DNA of 64,000 nucleotides from Flavicella sp963932955 (GTDB taxonomy: Bacteria; Bacteroidota; Bacteroidia; Flavobacteriales; Flavobacteriaceae). Both the position numbers and the translations under genes were made by a program. Positions 26,889 to 36,080 of the stretch are shown one piece after another. Under the pieces are notes generated by a model. It made no database searches. It was not told where the DNA came from and saw only the letters and a program-made list of their open reading frames with translations. Position 1 is the first letter of the stretch; each line of letters begins with the position of its first letter. Where the stretch lies: positions 1 through 64,000 of the forward strand of contig CAWVRK010000010.1 in NCBI GenBank assembly GCA_963932955.1, read 5' to 3'.

Positions 26889-29747
26889 ATGATTCGAAAA
26901 GGATTCGTTGTTTTTTTTCTTAGCCTTGTGTTCCCCCTCTTCGGACAGTTTACGGGGGTGCCTTATATTGAAAACTTTGCAAAAGAAAACTTTCATTCAA
27001 AAGTTTGGGATATTGCTCAAGGAATCAATGGAGAGCTGTATTTAGCTACCCCAAAAGGTTTGACGGTGTTTGACGGGATTCGATGGAAAAACCATTCTGT
27101 CAATTTTGAGTCAGACTTGCGTTCCGTATACTTTGATGAGGCACAGCGGATCTATACTTCTGGTCACGGAGGTTTTGGATATTGGTCAAAAAATGACAAA
27201 GGAGCCTTGGAGTACACCCGCTTGTTTTTCAAACCTGCAACTGAAAGGTCTCCTTTGATGCCTGTTTTCTCAAAAATCATTGAGCTTGAAGGCAATATTT
27301 TATTTCAATCTTTTCAAAAAATTTATGTCTACGACCCTCTTACCGAAGTTTTTACAATTATTGGCGCTTCCAAAGAGTTTGAAACGTTGTTTGTTTCGAA
27401 AGAAAGAGCGTTTGTCGTGGACTACGGGAAAGGCCTTTTTGAACTCAAAGAAAATTTACTGCACCCCATTGCAGGTACAACTCAGTTTCAAAAAGACATT
27501 GTAGGCGTCTTTGTGGAGGAAAGTGAGGAGCTCCTGATCATCACTAAAAAAAGAGGTGTTTGGTCTTATAAAGATGGGGAAACCGTGAAAAAACAATGGA
27601 ACAGCAACCAATCGTTTGAAACATCCTTGATCAATGATGTTGTCAAAACAAAAAAAGAAAGTTACGTTTTTGCCAGCCAAAGAAACGGGGTATACCTTGT
27701 TTCCAAACAAGGTGAAATTTTGTTGCACTTAGACAAAAATTCAGGTTTGCAAAACAACAGCACACTCAATGCTTTCTCCGACAGCAACCATAACATTTGG
27801 CTCGGGTTTGAAAATAGCCTCAGCTATGTAAATGCCAACAGCAATAGCCGCATATTAAATGACACTAAAAGTGAATTTGGAAATGTCTACGCAAGCCTTC
27901 AGAAAGATTCCATTTTTTACTTGGGCACGAACCAAGGGGTCTTTCAAAAAAAACGAAACGATCGCTCAAAAAGCCCCGAACGCATTCCTGGAGATGAAAA
28001 GCAAATCTGGTCTATTGAAGATATCGACGGGTCTATTTTAGTCGCGCATGACACTGGTGTTTCTAAAGTTGTTGGCAATCGTTTGGAAACTATAAACACT
28101 GAAAATGGGGCTTGGATTTTTAAAAAACACCCTCAAAAAGAGGACCTGCTATACGTCGGCTATTATTCCGGTATTTGCTTGTTCAAACGCATCGAAAACG
28201 AATGGGTGTTTCAACACAAAATAGAAGGTTTTGGCGAATCTTCGAGATTTATTGAGTTCGATCAGTTTGGGCAATTGTGGGTTGCACATCCCCAAAAAGG
28301 ATATTATCGATTGGTCTTGACCCCTGATGGGGAACAAGCCAAAAAGATTTCTTTTTACGGAGAACAAAACCAAAATGTAATGCCCTATGCTTATTTTTGC
28401 AAAATTGACAACAACCTTGTCTTTTTCAACCCGCTTGGTTTTTTTGAATACGATCCCATCGAAAATAATTTTGTACCCGTCAAATATGCGAGTCAGATGT
28501 TCAAAGGGCTCAAAAAAACGAACAACATCAAACAATACGGAAATATCTTTTGGTTTTCTACAGAAACCTCTTTGGGCTATGTGTATCGAAATGGCAACAA
28601 GTTCAAACGGATAGAAGAAGCTTTTGCGCCAATTCGAAAAAAACATTATTTAAACGATTTCCACAAATTTACAAAGCTCAATGACTCTCTCTATGCAGTC
28701 GGAATGAACGAAGGCCTGCTCTTTCATGAAATCCTTCAAGAGCCTGAAGAGAAGAAAAAAATCGATCCTCCCTTGATTCAATCGCTTCACCTGATTGGAG
28801 CACAAGATACCATTGCTGGCAGTATTGGTCAAAAAACAGTATTGAACGTTCCCTATAAAAACAACTTCTTAAAATTCACCTTAGCGACCCCCAAAGCCCC
28901 TGTAGGAACCACTTGGGAAATCCAATATAAATTAGAAGGCCTTGACAGTATGTGGTCTCCCTGGAAACCCATTACGGAGTTGAATTTCCCCGGGCTTGCT
29001 TCCAAAAAATACACGCTGCTATTGAGAGCAAAAGACCGTGATGACAACATTTCTCTCACAACATCCAAGTCTTTTTATGTTGCTACTCCTTGGTATTTTA
29101 ATGAGGTTTCCATTTTGGCCTATGTGCTAATTATCATTGTTTTCAACGTGTGTTTTAGGGTCTACTTTAAAAGGAAAAATGTCAAACACATCGCTCTTCT
29201 TAAAGAACAAGAACGGGAAAAAAGAGTCCGTGAAAGAGAAACATACGCCTTGGAGAAATTAAAGACCGAAAAACAAATGCTCGTTTTAAAGGAAAAAAAT
29301 CTCAGTCTTGAAATTGAAAATAAAAATGCAGAATTGGCTTCCTTGACGTTAAAAAGATTGCAACGAAATGAATTGATCTCTGCGCTCAAAGAAAATGTAA
29401 AAGAGCTAAAAAATTCCACTCAAGATGTAGAATTGAACACACAAATCAAAAAATTGCTCAAGAAAACAGACAACCTCCTCGTAGACAAAGAAGATTGGCT
29501 GTCATTTGAACTGCACTTTCGAAATGCCCATGAAAATTTCTTTAAAAACATCCGCGAAAAACACAAAGATTTGTCATCAAACGAATACAAATTGAGCGCC
29601 TATTTAAAGATCAATCTTTCCTCAAAAGAAATTGCTTCCTTGATGCACATTTCTACAAGAAGTGTCGAACAAAACCGATACCGTTTGCGACAAAAAATGA
29701 ATCTCGACAAGGAGGAAAATTTGGTGCGCTACATTCAGTCGTTTTAA
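26889..29747 (+). CDS. Membrane-spanning PUL regulator: propeller sensor, Y_Y_Y domain, HTH
   Basis: A one-component transcription factor that senses a ligand in the periplasm and binds DNA in the cytoplasm. A signal peptide (about 1-19) is followed by a beta-propeller sensor (about 30-600) with repeats like WDIAQGINGELYLAT. A Y_Y_Y-type Ig domain (about 636-732) has IQYKLEGLDSMWS. One transmembrane helix lies at about 740-760, then a long Lys/Glu-rich coiled coil (about 765-850). A LuxR-like HTH ends the protein (about 890-952, LSSKEIASLMHISTRSVEQN). There is no histidine kinase or receiver domain, so it is not a hybrid two-component system; the layout is closer to SusR-like regulators. It sits between the enzyme operon and the CBM gene and probably switches both on with the glucan signal. 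Confidence 0.9.
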   Translation: MIRKGFVVFFLSLVFPLFGQFTGVPYIENFAKENFHSKVWDIAQGINGELYLATPKGLTVFDGIRWKNHSVNFESDLRSVYFDEAQRIYTSGHGGFGYWSKNDKGALEYTRLFFKPATERSPLMPVFSKIIELEGNILFQSFQKIYVYDPLTEVFTIIGASKEFETLFVSKERAFVVDYGKGLFELKENLLHPIAGTTQFQKDIVGVFVEESEELLIITKKRGVWSYKDGETVKKQWNSNQSFETSLINDVVKTKKESYVFASQRNGVYLVSKQGEILLHLDKNSGLQNNSTLNAFSDSNHNIWLGFENSLSYVNANSNSRILNDTKSEFGNVYASLQKDSIFYLGTNQGVFQKKRNDRSKSPERIPGDEKQIWSIEDIDGSILVAHDTGVSKVVGNRLETINTENGAWIFKKHPQKEDLLYVGYYSGICLFKRIENEWVFQHKIEGFGESSRFIEFDQFGQLWVAHPQKGYYRLVLTPDGEQAKKISFYGEQNQNVMPYAYFCKIDNNLVFFNPLGFFEYDPIENNFVPVKYASQMFKGLKKTNNIKQYGNIFWFSTETSLGYVYRNGNKFKRIEEAFAPIRKKHYLNDFHKFTKLNDSLYAVGMNEGLLFHEILQEPEEKKKIDPPLIQSLHLIGAQDTIAGSIGQKTVLNVPYKNNFLKFTLATPKAPVGTTWEIQYKLEGLDSMWSPWKPITELNFPGLASKKYTLLLRAKDRDDNISLTTSKSFYVATPWYFNEVSILAYVLIIIVFNVCFRVYFKRKNVKHIALLKEQEREKRVRERETYALEKLKTEKQMLVLKEKNLSLEIENKNAELASLTLKRLQRNELISALKENVKELKNSTQDVELNTQIKKLLKKTDNLLVDKEDWLSFELHFRNAHENFFKNIREKHKDLSSNEYKLSAYLKINLSSKEIASLMHISTRSVEQNRYRLRQKMNLDKEENLVRYIQSF

Positions 29748-30087
29748 AAATTTATTTTGTGTTTTGTTTGCTTTCCCCTGAATGGCATTTCGCCATTGCT
29801 ACGCGAATTTCTCTGTCCCCTAAAACTTCCCTTATTGTTGCCGGGTCTTTAAAAGACAGTAGACATTAGAACAACTGCTTGGAAAAACTCCTCAAAAAAG
29901 ACGATTTTACACCTGTTTTTCAATGGCATACCTACATTTTAATGACGATTCAAAAAAATATCGAATGATTTGTAGGGGTTTTTTAGAGGTATTTGTTGCC
30001 TCTAAATAGGTGGTTTTACTTTATTTTAGCAAGGCAAACAATAAAAAACCTCCCGTTGCTAAAAGTTCGGGCTTACAACCAAAAAAA
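29748..30087. other. 340-bp regulatory intergenic region
   Basis: No credible coding sequence is seen here. It holds a 6-bp hairpin AATGGC/GCCATT (29781-29797) without a T-run, and the tandem operator at 29971-29995. A TTTTACTTTATTTTAG stretch (30014-30029) could hold a degenerate -7 box. An in-frame start at 30010 exists but lacks a signal peptide, so 30010-30087 is treated as leader. Confidence 0.6.
29971..29995 (+). promoter_or_regulatory. Tandem direct-repeat operator upstream of the CBM gene
   Basis: TGTAGGGGTTTTTTA then GAGGTATTTG. The two GG cores (29977-29978 and 29988-29989) are 11 bp apart, exactly as upstream of susC. The first 14 bases differ from the susC site at only two positions by eye. 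The site lies about 93 bp before the ATG. Two such sites, flanking the regulator gene and in front of surface-protein operons, support a common activator. Confidence 0.62.
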
Positions 30088-33000
30088 ATGAACAAAAACT
30101 TCTTTTTAGCCCTGTTCTTGTTGACAGGAATTGTGTTCGGACAAGAAACCCTGCACGTAGATTTTGAAACTGTGAATGCGGACATTGTTTTCAACAGTTG
30201 GAACAGCTCTTCTACTTTTTCTAAAGTTGAAAATCCAAATTCATCAGGGATCAACACCTCTAGCCATGTTGGACAGTTTACTTCAGGAAATGACAATGGA
30301 ATTGGCATCGGAGTCATGGGATCAACAGAAATCTTCCAAACACCCTTCGACCTGAGCAACATCAATTATTTTAAAATGAAAGTATGGTCCGAAGAAGTGA
30401 TCGATGTAACCTTTCATTTGGAAAACAATCCGGACTGGGGAAATAATTTTGAAGTAACCCAAGGTGTTTTTGAAGAACAGTTGAATCAATGGGTGGAACT
30501 GACCTTCGATTTCAGTGACTTCTCAAATGCATACATGAACAATATTGTTCTCAAAATTAGCGGTGCAAATACGACTGAAGGAGATGTGTATTATTTTGAC
30601 GACATTGTCGGTTCTCCCTTGTACCCTCCAAATACAAGTACAAACCCAGCTTCAGGTGCCACAGATATTTCTATAAGATCAAATCTTAAAATTTCAACCA
30701 ATTCAAAGTTCAAAAACACCGACGGCTCTGAACTATCCGACCTTTCAGGGACTGTTTCCTTGAAAATCGGAAGTGCTGATGGAACTGACGTTCCCTTTAC
30801 TGCAAGCATCAACGATGCTAAAAATGTCATCACCCTTGACCCAAGTTCACCATTAGAAAATGCGACCACCTACTGGTATGGGATCATTGACAATGCCTTG
30901 GCTTATGAAAATGGAACAGAAATCATCGGAGCCAATGCTGCTTTTACAAGCAAGGAAGCAAGCGTTGGTCCTGTTGAAGAAATGCTCTTTGACTTTGACC
31001 AAAGCAATGTAGCTGTTGATTTTTCTGCTTGGGACGGAAACTCTCAATTTGAAAAAATAGCCAACCCAGATCCTACAGGAATCAATACTTCTGCAAACGT
31101 AGCTCAGTTTACCGCAGGAGATGGCGCAGGTGATGGTGGTGGTTGGAGCCCTCTTGGTGCTAATATCCCATCGGGTGCTGTGGATTTTACAGAAACCCCA
31201 TTTGTACGTGTAAAAATTTGGGCAGCAAATCCAATCACGCTCACGTTTAAATTTGAAAACAATCCAACTTGGCAGGACCAAGCAGAGTTCTCTTATACCC
31301 TCCGTGAAGACGAACTTAGCCAATGGACTGAAGTTGTTTATAATTTTGGCAGTGTCACGCTGACAAATCAAAATAAAATCAATCTTTATTTTGACGGAGC
31401 GAGAAATCATACGACTGCAGGAACCGTTTATTACTTTGACGAGATCAAAGTAAGCGATGTTGCACCTGCTGCTACGTTCACAACCAATCCTCCTTCCGGA
31501 TCTACTGAAATCCCTTTGGGAAGTAACTTGCAAATCAACACCAACCTTGCGTTTAGAAATTTGGACGGCACAGCAATTACAGATTTTACAGGAAAAGTGG
31601 CCTTGAAAACAAACGATGTCAATGGTGCCGACATCCCTTTTACGGCAAGCATCAATGAAAGTAAAAACAGCATCACCCTTGACCCAACTGAAAATTTGAG
31701 TGGCGCCACAACCTATTGGTTTGGAATTTTAGACGGAACACTTAAAACCTCTGAAAACGAGTTAATTACGAGTGTAAATACTACATTTACCACAAAGGCC
31801 GCTGTTGTTGGAGATGTGGTGGAAACACTGTTTGATTTTGACACGACAAATACAGCTGTTGGATTTGAAAGTTGGGGAGGTACAGGTTTTTCTAAAATTG
31901 CAAACCCAGACGCGACAGGGATCAATACTTCTAGTTTTGTAGGGGAATACACACACGCAGGAAATGATTCTGGGTTGGAAAACAGTCTTGTCGGTGGGGA
32001 TACACCTCTGACAGCTTTGGATTTCTCTGAAACTCCTTATGTCCGAGTAAAAGTATGGGTGAACAAACCCGTGAGTGTCATGGTGAGAATTCAAAATTAT
32101 CCAGATTATGGCAAAGGTTTTGAACAAAGCATTGAGGTTACAGAAGTCAACCAATGGGTGCAACTAATTTACAACTTCAGTTCTGTCACTGCTTCAAATT
32201 ACGACCGTGCTCAGATCTATTTTGACAGAACCGGATCGGGAGAATCATTAGCTGGTGACACGTATTATTTTGACGATTACGAAAAAACCAACATTGCGCC
32301 TGTGGCGACATTTACAACCAATCCTGTTTCGGGAACTGCTGACTTTTCCGTAGGCCGTGCTTTAGAAATCAGCACCAACCTGGACTTCAGAAATTTGGAC
32401 GATTCGGACATCATAGACTTGACAGGAAAAGTAGCTTTGAAAACAAACAATGCCAATGGAACTGACATTCCCTTTACAGCTGCTATCAACGAAACCAAAA
32501 ACACCATCACCCTTGATCCTGATATATATCTGGAAGGTGAAACTACCTATTGGTTTGGAATTGTCGATGGAACTATTGAAACTTCCAACAATACAGTTGT
32601 TACTGGAGTCAGTGCAATGTTTACAACCAAAGCAGTCGTAGAACAGACACTTGTAGACTATGAGACTTTTGAGGGAGGAACTAATTTTGACACTTGGTTC
32701 GGAGATGAATGTGACTTCGATGCAGCCTTTTCCAATCCGTTCCAAGACGGAAACAACTCCTCTACTACGGTATTCAAATACAGCGATATAGGCGGACAAT
32801 ATGCAAATGTGCGTTTTGATCTTGAAGAAAATTTGGACCTCAGTACCAATAGTACATTTAGTTTGATGGTTTATGTGCCGTCTGATGGCCTTAGCGGAGT
32901 ACAAACCAATCAAATCTCATTAAAACTTCAAGATGGAAACACAGCAAGCCCCTGGGAAACACAAACTCAAATTGACAAGCCTGTGATCTTGGACCAATGG

Positions 33001-33897
33001 CAAGAAATTACCTTTGATTTTGCGAATGACCCTTATGTCAACTGGTTGATTATCAACACCGCTCCTGAAGACAGGACCGATTTGAACAGAGTTGTTCTTC
33101 AGATGAATGGCGAAAACAACACCGACCAGGTAATCGCTTATATAGACAACATCAAAGGTCCTAAAGTGTCGGATTCAGGAACAGGGAACACTGACTTTTC
33201 AGTTCCTGCAAACAACTTTCGGATTGCCGTCACAGGTGAGACTTGTTTGGACAAGGGCAATGGAAAAATTGAAATTATCGCGATTGAAAACAACACCTAT
33301 AATGCGACTATCAACAACAATACCTATCCATTTGTAGACAATACTTTGACAATTGAAAACTTAGCAAGCGGTTCCTATACGATGTGTATTTCGGTTGCAA
33401 ATCAAAATTTTGAAAGCTGTTTTGCAATCGAGGTCGCCCAAGGAGAAACGCTAAAGGTCGCTGCAAAAATCATCGTGAACAAAATTCAAGTTGAAATTGA
33501 GCAAGGTACGGCTCCTTATACCGTCTATCTCAATGAAAAACCAGTCTTAGAAACCTATGACAGCGCTTTGGAAATCGAAGGGATTCACTACGGAGATCGT
33601 CTTGAAATCAAAACAGGCATTGCCTGTGAAGGATCTTTTACAAAAACAGTTGCGAACAATGGAACAGTCACTGCCCTACCGAATCCAACAAATGGCAGCT
33701 TTGAAATCGGATTGGCAACAGAAGAAAAAGAAGTAATCGTTTCGATTTACAATTTAAAATCCAAATTGCTAAGTCGCAAGCCGTACCCTGTTAATTCAGG
33801 AAAAATTCAATTGAATCTTGAAGGTGCCCCTAGCGGATTGTACCTGGTAAAAGTAAATGCAGAAGAAACTATCACTTTAAAAATCGTAAAATACTAA
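30088..33897 (+). CDS. 1269-aa repetitive carbohydrate-binding protein with T9SS tail
   Basis: A secreted multi-module protein with no visible catalytic domain. The start at 30088 is chosen because it begins a signal peptide (KNFFLALFLLTGIVFGQ). Three pairs of a galactose-binding-like module (about 150 aa, with ANPDxTGINTS and TVYYFDEI-type signatures) and a Big_5-like Ig module (about 115 aa, ATTYWFGI signature) are followed by a fourth binding module (about 850-1028). Then come a cysteine-bearing module (about 1035-1190) and a T9SS sorting domain (about 1195-1269, PNPTNGSFEI to LKIVKY). The two C-terminal modules resemble those of the GH5 enzyme. With operator control and a following FN3 lipoprotein, a surface laminarin-binding role is inferred. 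Confidence 0.85.
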   Translation: MNKNFFLALFLLTGIVFGQETLHVDFETVNADIVFNSWNSSSTFSKVENPNSSGINTSSHVGQFTSGNDNGIGIGVMGSTEIFQTPFDLSNINYFKMKVWSEEVIDVTFHLENNPDWGNNFEVTQGVFEEQLNQWVELTFDFSDFSNAYMNNIVLKISGANTTEGDVYYFDDIVGSPLYPPNTSTNPASGATDISIRSNLKISTNSKFKNTDGSELSDLSGTVSLKIGSADGTDVPFTASINDAKNVITLDPSSPLENATTYWYGIIDNALAYENGTEIIGANAAFTSKEASVGPVEEMLFDFDQSNVAVDFSAWDGNSQFEKIANPDPTGINTSANVAQFTAGDGAGDGGGWSPLGANIPSGAVDFTETPFVRVKIWAANPITLTFKFENNPTWQDQAEFSYTLREDELSQWTEVVYNFGSVTLTNQNKINLYFDGARNHTTAGTVYYFDEIKVSDVAPAATFTTNPPSGSTEIPLGSNLQINTNLAFRNLDGTAITDFTGKVALKTNDVNGADIPFTASINESKNSITLDPTENLSGATTYWFGILDGTLKTSENELITSVNTTFTTKAAVVGDVVETLFDFDTTNTAVGFESWGGTGFSKIANPDATGINTSSFVGEYTHAGNDSGLENSLVGGDTPLTALDFSETPYVRVKVWVNKPVSVMVRIQNYPDYGKGFEQSIEVTEVNQWVQLIYNFSSVTASNYDRAQIYFDRTGSGESLAGDTYYFDDYEKTNIAPVATFTTNPVSGTADFSVGRALEISTNLDFRNLDDSDIIDLTGKVALKTNNANGTDIPFTAAINETKNTITLDPDIYLEGETTYWFGIVDGTIETSNNTVVTGVSAMFTTKAVVEQTLVDYETFEGGTNFDTWFGDECDFDAAFSNPFQDGNNSSTTVFKYSDIGGQYANVRFDLEENLDLSTNSTFSLMVYVPSDGLSGVQTNQISLKLQDGNTASPWETQTQIDKPVILDQWQEITFDFANDPYVNWLIINTAPEDRTDLNRVVLQMNGENNTDQVIAYIDNIKGPKVSDSGTGNTDFSVPANNFRIAVTGETCLDKGNGKIEIIAIENNTYNATINNNTYPFVDNTLTIENLASGSYTMCISVANQNFESCFAIEVAQGETLKVAAKIIVNKIQVEIEQGTAPYTVYLNEKPVLETYDSALEIEGIHYGDRLEIKTGIACEGSFTKTVANNGTVTALPNPTNGSFEIGLATEEKEVIVSIYNLKSKLLSRKPYPVNSGKIQLNLEGAPSGLYLVKVNAEETITLKIVKY
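30142..33170 (+). repeat. Intragenic 828-840-bp tandem repeats (CBM-like + Ig-like units)
   Basis: Repeat units begin near 30142, 30970, 31810 and 32638; the last unit has only the binding module. Blocks such as GKVALKTN and TDIPFTA recur at matching places, and spacing is 828-840 bp. Divergence between units is considerable, so the duplications are old, with units 2 and 3 the most alike by eye. Confidence 0.8.
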
Positions 33898-33901
33898 AGC
33901 C

Positions 33902-34591
33902 ATGAAAAAATACATCTATATACTATTTGTAAGTTTTGCACTCGGATCCTGTAGCGGAGGGACTTCTGATGAGGGTCCAGAAGACACCAATCTAAACCCA
34001 ACAACTCCGGGACTCATCTCTCCGACAAACAACTTACTTTGTGTTGATGCTACTTTGAATTTTAGTTGGGATGCTGCCACTGATGCCGATGGAGATGCCA
34101 TCAACTACTTGCTTGAAATTGCAACTGACAATCAGTTTGAAAATATCGTAAAAACGCGAAACAACATCACTACAACCTCAACGCAATTTTCGTTGGAAAC
34201 AGGAACTAGCTATTATTGGCGTGTGAAAGCGATGGATGAAGAAGATGGAGCGAGTGATTACTCTTCCGTCTACCAATTTTACACAGAAGGTGTCGGATTG
34301 GTCAATCACATTCCTTTCCTGCCTGCACTGATCGGTCCAGAAATGGAAGCAACTGTTTCTGAAAGCTCAGTAACTTTAGAATGGACTGCTAGTGATGTAG
34401 ACAATGACACACTCATGTATGACCTCTATTTTGGAACGACTGAAACACCGGAATTGGTTTCAGAAAACCAACGTGAAACAACTTATGTCTCTACGGTTAG
34501 CAGTGCGACAAATTACTACTGGAAAGTGGTTGTAAAAGATGGAAAAGGAGGCGCTTCCATCGGGCCTGTTTGGCATTTTTCTACAAACTAA
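33902..34591 (+). CDS. Two-domain FN3-like lipoprotein (paralogue 2)
   Basis: A lipoprotein with Cys17 in ALGSCSGG and an acidic spacer (DEGPED) behind it, a surface-export-like sequence. Two FN3/Ig-like domains follow (about 35-128 and 138-229), with YYWRVKAMDE and YYWKVVVKDGKGG as equivalent strands. It is a clear structural counterpart of the lipoprotein at 26070-26786; PxLxxP openings and NHIPFLPAL/NYAPFPAAL linkers match. It begins 4 bases after the CBM gene stop. The pair probably works together at the surface. No enzyme motif is visible. Confidence 0.78.
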   Translation: MKKYIYILFVSFALGSCSGGTSDEGPEDTNLNPTTPGLISPTNNLLCVDATLNFSWDAATDADGDAINYLLEIATDNQFENIVKTRNNITTTSTQFSLETGTSYYWRVKAMDEEDGASDYSSVYQFYTEGVGLVNHIPFLPALIGPEMEATVSESSVTLEWTASDVDNDTLMYDLYFGTTETPELVSENQRETTYVSTVSSATNYYWKVVVKDGKGGASIGPVWHFSTN

Positions 34592-34637
34592 AGAGAAGAA
34601 GTATAAGGCCTGTTCTTTTTTAAATCAAACCTATTGG

Positions 34638-34671
34638 AAGAGGTAGTTGAGAAATTAACTGCCTCTTTTTT
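34638..34671 (+). terminator. Terminator at the end of the PUL
   Basis: AAGAGGTAGTT (34638-34648) pairs with AACTGCCTCTT (34657-34667), 11 bp with one G-U pair, and is followed by T's up to 34671. It lies between the last PUL lipoprotein and the convergent gdhA stop and marks the boundary of the locus. Confidence 0.8.
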
Positions 34672-36013
34672 AGACAACTCCTTGTGCCAACATGGCATCG
34701 GCAACTTTTACAAAACCTGCAATATTGGCTCCTTTTACATAGTCTACATATCCGTCTTTATCCGTGCCGTACTGAACACAAACCTCATGGATATCTACCA
34801 TAATTTCTTGTAATTTTTCATCTACTTCAGTCCGTGACCAATGAAAGCGCAGCGAATTTTGAGTCATTTCCAACCCTGAAGTGGCCACTCCGCCTGCATT
34901 GGATGCTTTGCCAGGTGCAAACAAAATTTTGGCTTTGTGAAACTCGTATATCGCCGCTGGTGTCGACGGCATGTTGGCGCCTTCACTGACGCAAATACAA
35001 CCGTTTTTTAAGAGTTTCTTGGCGTCTTCCACTTCCAATTCGTTTTGCGTGGCACAGGGCATGGCAATGTCACAAGCAACCGCCCAAGGACGTTGTCCTT
35101 TTTGAAAGCTAGCCCTTGGATACTCCTCCAAATATTCTGAAATGCGCCCTCTTTTCACATTTTTCAACTCCATCACAAATGCAAGTTTTGCTGCATCGAT
35201 GCCATCGGGGTCATAAAGCGTCCCCGTGGAATCCGAAAGCGTCACTACTTTGGCGCCTAACTGAATCGCTTTTTCAGTGGCAAATTGTGCTACATTTCCC
35301 GAACCTGAAACACAGACTGTTTTTCCTTCTAAAGATTTCTTCTGTGTTTTTAACATGTTTTCGGCAAAATACACCGTCCCGTAACCGGTAGCCTCAGGAC
35401 GAATCAGAGAGCCTCCCCAAGTCAAGCCTTTGCCGGTGATGACTCCTGTAAATTCGTTGCGAAGCTTCTTGTATTTCCCAAACAAATATCCAATCTCTCT
35501 TGCTCCTACGCCGATGTCTCCTGCAGGAATGTCTTTGTTGGGTCCGATATGACGAAACAACTCGCTCATAAAGGCATGGCAAAAACGCATGATCTCATCG
35601 TCTGATTTTCCTTTCGGATCAAAGTCTGAACCTCCTTTTGCTCCTCCCATCGGAAGGGTTGTAAGCGCGTTTTTAAAGACTTGTTCAAAGGCCAAAAATT
35701 TCAAAATGCTCAAATTCACAGACTTGTGAAAACGCAGCCCCCCCTTATAAGGCCCAATGGCAGAATTCATCTGTATGCGAAAGCCTCTGTTTACATGGAT
35801 CTCACCTGCATCGTCTACCCAAGAAACTCGAAACATCAATACACGTTCGGGCTCAACCATGCGCAATAAAATATTTTTCCCATAATAAATGTCGTGGTCT
35901 ACAATATACGGGATGACCGCATCTGCAACTTCTTGAACGGCTTGTATAAATTCTGGTTCGTTGGTGTTTCGTGACTTTACCAAGTCCATGAACTCGTCGA
36001 TGATTTTTTTCAT
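34670..36013 (-). CDS. gdhA: NADP-type glutamate dehydrogenase
   Basis: Converts 2-oxoglutarate and ammonium to glutamate in the cytoplasm, the main ammonium entry route when ammonium is plentiful. The 447-aa length and the motifs fit the small hexameric (class I) enzyme. GGLRFHKSVNLSILKFLAFEQ-type binding residues (seen as RFHKSVNLSILKFLAFEQ) and PMGGAKGGSDFDPKGK contain the substrate lysines. VSGSGNVAQFATEKAIQLGA is the dinucleotide-binding loop. It is convergent with the PUL and divergent from the next gene. A near-match -7 box (TATATTCG) lies about 40 bp before the start. Confidence 0.96.
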   Translation of the reverse strand: MKKIIDEFMDLVKSRNTNEPEFIQAVQEVADAVIPYIVDHDIYYGKNILLRMVEPERVLMFRVSWVDDAGEIHVNRGFRIQMNSAIGPYKGGLRFHKSVNLSILKFLAFEQVFKNALTTLPMGGAKGGSDFDPKGKSDDEIMRFCHAFMSELFRHIGPNKDIPAGDIGVGAREIGYLFGKYKKLRNEFTGVITGKGLTWGGSLIRPEATGYGTVYFAENMLKTQKKSLEGKTVCVSGSGNVAQFATEKAIQLGAKVVTLSDSTGTLYDPDGIDAAKLAFVMELKNVKRGRISEYLEEYPRASFQKGQRPWAVACDIAMPCATQNELEVEDAKKLLKNGCICVSEGANMPSTPAAIYEFHKAKILFAPGKASNAGGVATSGLEMTQNSLRFHWSRTEVDEKLQEIMVDIHEVCVQYGTDKDGYVDYVKGANIAGFVKVADAMLAQGVV

Positions 36014-36080
36014 ACTTTGATAGGGCTTTATCGGTTGTACTTGTTCTTTACGAATATAACAAAAATAACGTCCGTAATTT

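Noticed and set aside
29781..29797. Hairpin AATGGC/GCCATT after the regulator gene
   Set aside because: The stem is 6 bp and no T-run follows, so it is not called a terminator.
30010..30087. Upstream ATG start for the 1269-aa protein
   Set aside because: The extra 26 residues are not signal-like, while the ATG at 30088 begins a normal signal peptide.
30142..33170. Possible CRISPR-like periodicity
   Set aside because: The period (828-840 bp) comes from repeated protein modules in one open reading frame, not from short spaced repeats.
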